DNA of 64,000 bases, from contig NZ_MLYP01000043.1 in the NCBI RefSeq assembly GCF_001866645.1, positions 99,194 through 163,193 on the forward strand, given 5' to 3'. Source of the stretch: Streptomyces colonosanans (lineage in GTDB: Bacteria; Actinomycetota; Actinomycetes; Streptomycetales; Streptomycetaceae). The notes under the pieces are model-generated. The model made no database searches and was not told the DNA's origin. It saw nothing but the letters and a program-made list of their open reading frames with translations. This document shows, one piece after another, positions 62,441 through 64,000 of the stretch (within the stretch, counting starts at the first letter, position 1; each line of letters starts with the position of its first letter). The position numbers and the translations under genes are program-made.

Positions 62441-63324
62441 CCGCCCGCTACCGTGACGCCGCAGCGCTGCGGCGCGCCCTCGAAGCCCGGCTGAAGCACG
62501 ACGCCGACGTGACCGGCACGGACCTGGCCCGACGGCGGCGCCTGGTTGTCTTCGACCGCATGGCGGCTCGGCTCGCGGAGGACACAGTCGGCGGCTGGGT
62601 ACTCAAGGGCGGGGCGGTCATGGAGTTCCGGCTCACTGAGCGCGCCCGCACGACCAAGGACCTCGACCTTGCACTGCGGCCGGAAGACGGCTTGGACGCG
62701 GAGGGCGACGGTGTCCGGGAACTACTGATCGACGCTCTCGCCGTTGATCTCGACGGGGACGGATTCCGCTTTCGCGTCGCTGCCCCCGCCCCACTGCGGG
62801 CAGACGCGGCCGGGCGTGGCGGTTGGCGGTTCTCCGTCGAGGCTCACCTGGCAGGAAAACTGTTTGCGGGTGTTCGCGTGGACGTGGTGGACAGAGGGGA
62901 GGAGATCGCACGGACCGAACACCTCCCGCTCCCCAACACTCTGGACTTCGCAGGAACCCCGCAGCGCACGATCGAGGCCGTCGACCGGCGGCAGCACTTC
63001 GCCGAGAAACTGCACGCCTTCACCCGGGATTACGGTGGACGTCCGAACACGCGTGTCAAGGACTTGGTGGACCTCGTGTTGCTTGCCGAAGACGGCCTGC
63101 AAGGTGACGCCACGCTTGTGGAGGTGGTACGGCATGTTTTCGCCGCCCGTGCCACGCACCCTGTACCGGACGAGCTGCCGGACCCGCCACCGTTGTGGCG
63201 CGAAACCTACCCAGAGCTGGCGAGGGAACTCGACACCGAGGTCCCACCGGCCCTCGATGCGGCACTGGCGTTGGTGCGAGGGCTGTGGGAGAAAGCCCTG
63301 TCCGATGCGTCACCCCTGGCGTGA
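62437..63324 (+). CDS. AbiEii-type nucleotidyltransferase toxin
   Basis: A 295-residue putative nucleotidyltransferase. The NTase core is seen in GWVLKGGAVMEFRLTERA and TKDLDLALRPEDG (DxD metal pair), and a conserved basic stretch VDRRQHFAEKLHAFTRDYGG then NTRVKDLVDLVLLAEDG follows. Type IV AbiEii toxins add nucleotides to target RNA and stop growth during phage infection. GTG 62437 begins inside the antitoxin. A transposon lies immediately downstream. Confidence 0.9.
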   Translation: MTARYRDAAALRRALEARLKHDADVTGTDLARRRRLVVFDRMAARLAEDTVGGWVLKGGAVMEFRLTERARTTKDLDLALRPEDGLDAEGDGVRELLIDALAVDLDGDGFRFRVAAPAPLRADAAGRGGWRFSVEAHLAGKLFAGVRVDVVDRGEEIARTEHLPLPNTLDFAGTPQRTIEAVDRRQHFAEKLHAFTRDYGGRPNTRVKDLVDLVLLAEDGLQGDATLVEVVRHVFAARATHPVPDELPDPPPLWRETYPELARELDTEVPPALDAALALVRGLWEKALSDASPLA

Positions 63325-63404
63325 CCGTGGGCTCGGCCGCGCCCGTATCCGAGCCGCTGACGGCGGTGGGGTTCCAAGGTGTCTACCGATGGTCTTGGCC
63401 AGTG

Positions 63405-63424
63405 CTCCGCCCTTCAGGGCGGAG
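63405..63424. repeat. Hairpin at the end of the IS200/IS605-type element
   Basis: CTCCGCCCT (63405-63413) and AGGGCGGAG (63416-63424) form a perfect 9-bp stem with a TC loop. Terminal hairpins recognised by TnpA are a hallmark of IS200/IS605 elements, which lack inverted repeats. Confidence 0.65.
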
Positions 63425-63490
63425 GTGAAGGCCATCCCGTAGGGGCGGCGCGGAGAGTCGTAGCACCGCCCTCGAAGGGGCACAGCCCGG

Positions 63491-63919
63491 TCAGGCGGGT
63501 TGCTTCTGCTGTTCGATGTACTGGCGGACGACGGTGAGGGGTGCTCCGCCGACGGATCCGGCGTAGTAAGAGCCGGACCAGAAGTGTCCGCCCCACAGAT
63601 ACCGGCGCACGTGCGCGTCGAACTCCTTGCGCAGGAGGCGGGCGGAGACGCCTTTCAGCGAGTTGACCAGCTTGGAGAGCTGGACCTTCGGCGGGTAGTG
63701 CACGAGCAGGTGGACGTGGTCGTCCTCGCCGTTGAACTCGCTGAGTTCGGCTTCGAAGTCGGTGCAGACCTCTCGCATGATCTCCTCACAGCGCGCCAGG
63801 AGATCGTTTGTGAGCACTCCACGCCGGTATTTGGTGACAAAAACCAAATGAACGTGCAGATGGTGGACGACGTGCCGTCCGGTACGTACGTCTGGGTTTG
63901 GGGTCCAGCGAGGTGACAT
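63491..63919 (-). CDS. tnpA: IS200/IS605-type TnpA (HUH/Y1 transposase)
   Basis: A 142-residue single-strand transposase. VHHLHVHLVFVTKYRRGVLT is the family start; the HUH metal site is HVHLLVHY; the catalytic Tyr is in VRQYIEQQKQPA. It also has WGGHFWSGSYYAGSVGGAPL. ATG 63919 is the start. It is divergent from the tnpB-like gene. The length and motifs look intact, so the element may be active. Confidence 0.93.
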   Translation of the reverse strand: MSPRWTPNPDVRTGRHVVHHLHVHLVFVTKYRRGVLTNDLLARCEEIMREVCTDFEAELSEFNGEDDHVHLLVHYPPKVQLSKLVNSLKGVSARLLRKEFDAHVRRYLWGGHFWSGSYYAGSVGGAPLTVVRQYIEQQKQPA

Positions 63920-63931
63920 GAGCCAATGTTA

Positions 63932-63951
63932 CCGTGGTCGCGTGACCACGG
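63932..63951. repeat. Perfect hairpin between divergent tnpA and tnpB
   Basis: CCGTGGTC (63932-63939) and GACCACGG (63944-63951) pair perfectly around GCGT, overlapping one candidate tnpB start. It may shape the divergent promoter. Confidence 0.6.
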
Positions 63952-64000
63952 AACGTGAGCAGGTGAGGTGGATGTTCGGGCACCGGGCCCGGCTCACGCT
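63942..64000 (+). CDS. TnpB-like (RNA-guided nuclease family) gene, N-terminal part only
   Basis: From GTG 63942, GTG 63963 or ATG 63972 the frame reads VTTEREQVRWMFGHRARLT and leaves the window. This resembles the start of actinobacterial TnpB/OrfB proteins that accompany TnpA. Only about 19 codons are visible, so the RuvC and zinc-finger parts cannot be checked. Confidence 0.55.
   Translation, partial: MTTEREQVRWMFGHRARLT

Overview
The window is high-GC actinobacterial chromosome and almost certainly Streptomyces. Coding frames have G or C at nearly every third position, GTG starts are common, many genes look leaderless, and the gene order follows the Streptomyces core: znuA-glyS, dusB-ppdK, dgt-dnaG-hrdA, an mreB-like mbl gene, matB, and the fasR-fabD-fabH-acpP-fabF fatty-acid operon. 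From memory this matches roughly SCO2505 down to SCO2384 of S. coelicolor; no alignment was run.

Layout. 1-5 kb: a zinc-uptake lipoprotein (cut by the window edge) with Zur-like boxes, glyS, a divergent VOC/CGNR pair whose two start codons lie inside one perfect palindrome, and a PadR-HAAS pair. 5-8.4 kb: a three-gene accessory module (active-looking tyrosine recombinase, small HTH protein, and a frameshifted protein with four zinc ribbons joined to a degenerate recombinase domain). 8.5-26 kb: DHA2 exporter, dusB, a 51-bp tandem-repeat locus, ppdK, TSUP permease, class F sortase pair, Tat intradiol-dioxygenase-like lipoprotein, a beta-helix membrane protein, a SanA/YdcF-type protein, dgt, an FAD reductase and dnaG. 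26-38 kb: hrdA, a heterodimeric ABC exporter, an FGGY kinase, a YtxH-like protein, two identical tRNA-Asn genes and a CAU-anticodon tRNA, a DUF4232 lipoprotein, an HTH transmembrane protein and mbl. 38-51.5 kb: a very large secreted subtilase, matB, an isochorismatase-fold enzyme, an IS481 fragment, a Tat-secreted GH35 beta-galactosidase, an aldose epimerase and an SGNH lipoprotein. 51.5-59.5 kb: DUF3145, the fatty-acid operon with its FasR-type operator, a pirin and an M1 peptidase lipoprotein.

59.5-64 kb is accessory: three decaying gene fragments, a WhiJ-like XRE/DUF397/ATPase trio, an AbiE-type toxin-antitoxin pair, and an IS200/IS605-type element that runs off the window.

Functional themes. 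fabD-fabH-acpP-fabF supplies type II fatty-acid initiation and elongation under FasR; matB nearby can provide malonyl-CoA. dgt, dnaG and hrdA group nucleotide balance, replication priming and a principal-type sigma factor. beta-Galactosidase and aldose epimerase lie next to each other and could act in sequence on galactosides. Most of the window is ordinary core chromosome. The less ordinary parts are the recombinase/HTH/zinc-ribbon module, the palindrome that contains two start codons, and the right-hand accessory edge. No CRISPR array, rRNA operon or complete secondary-metabolite cluster was seen.
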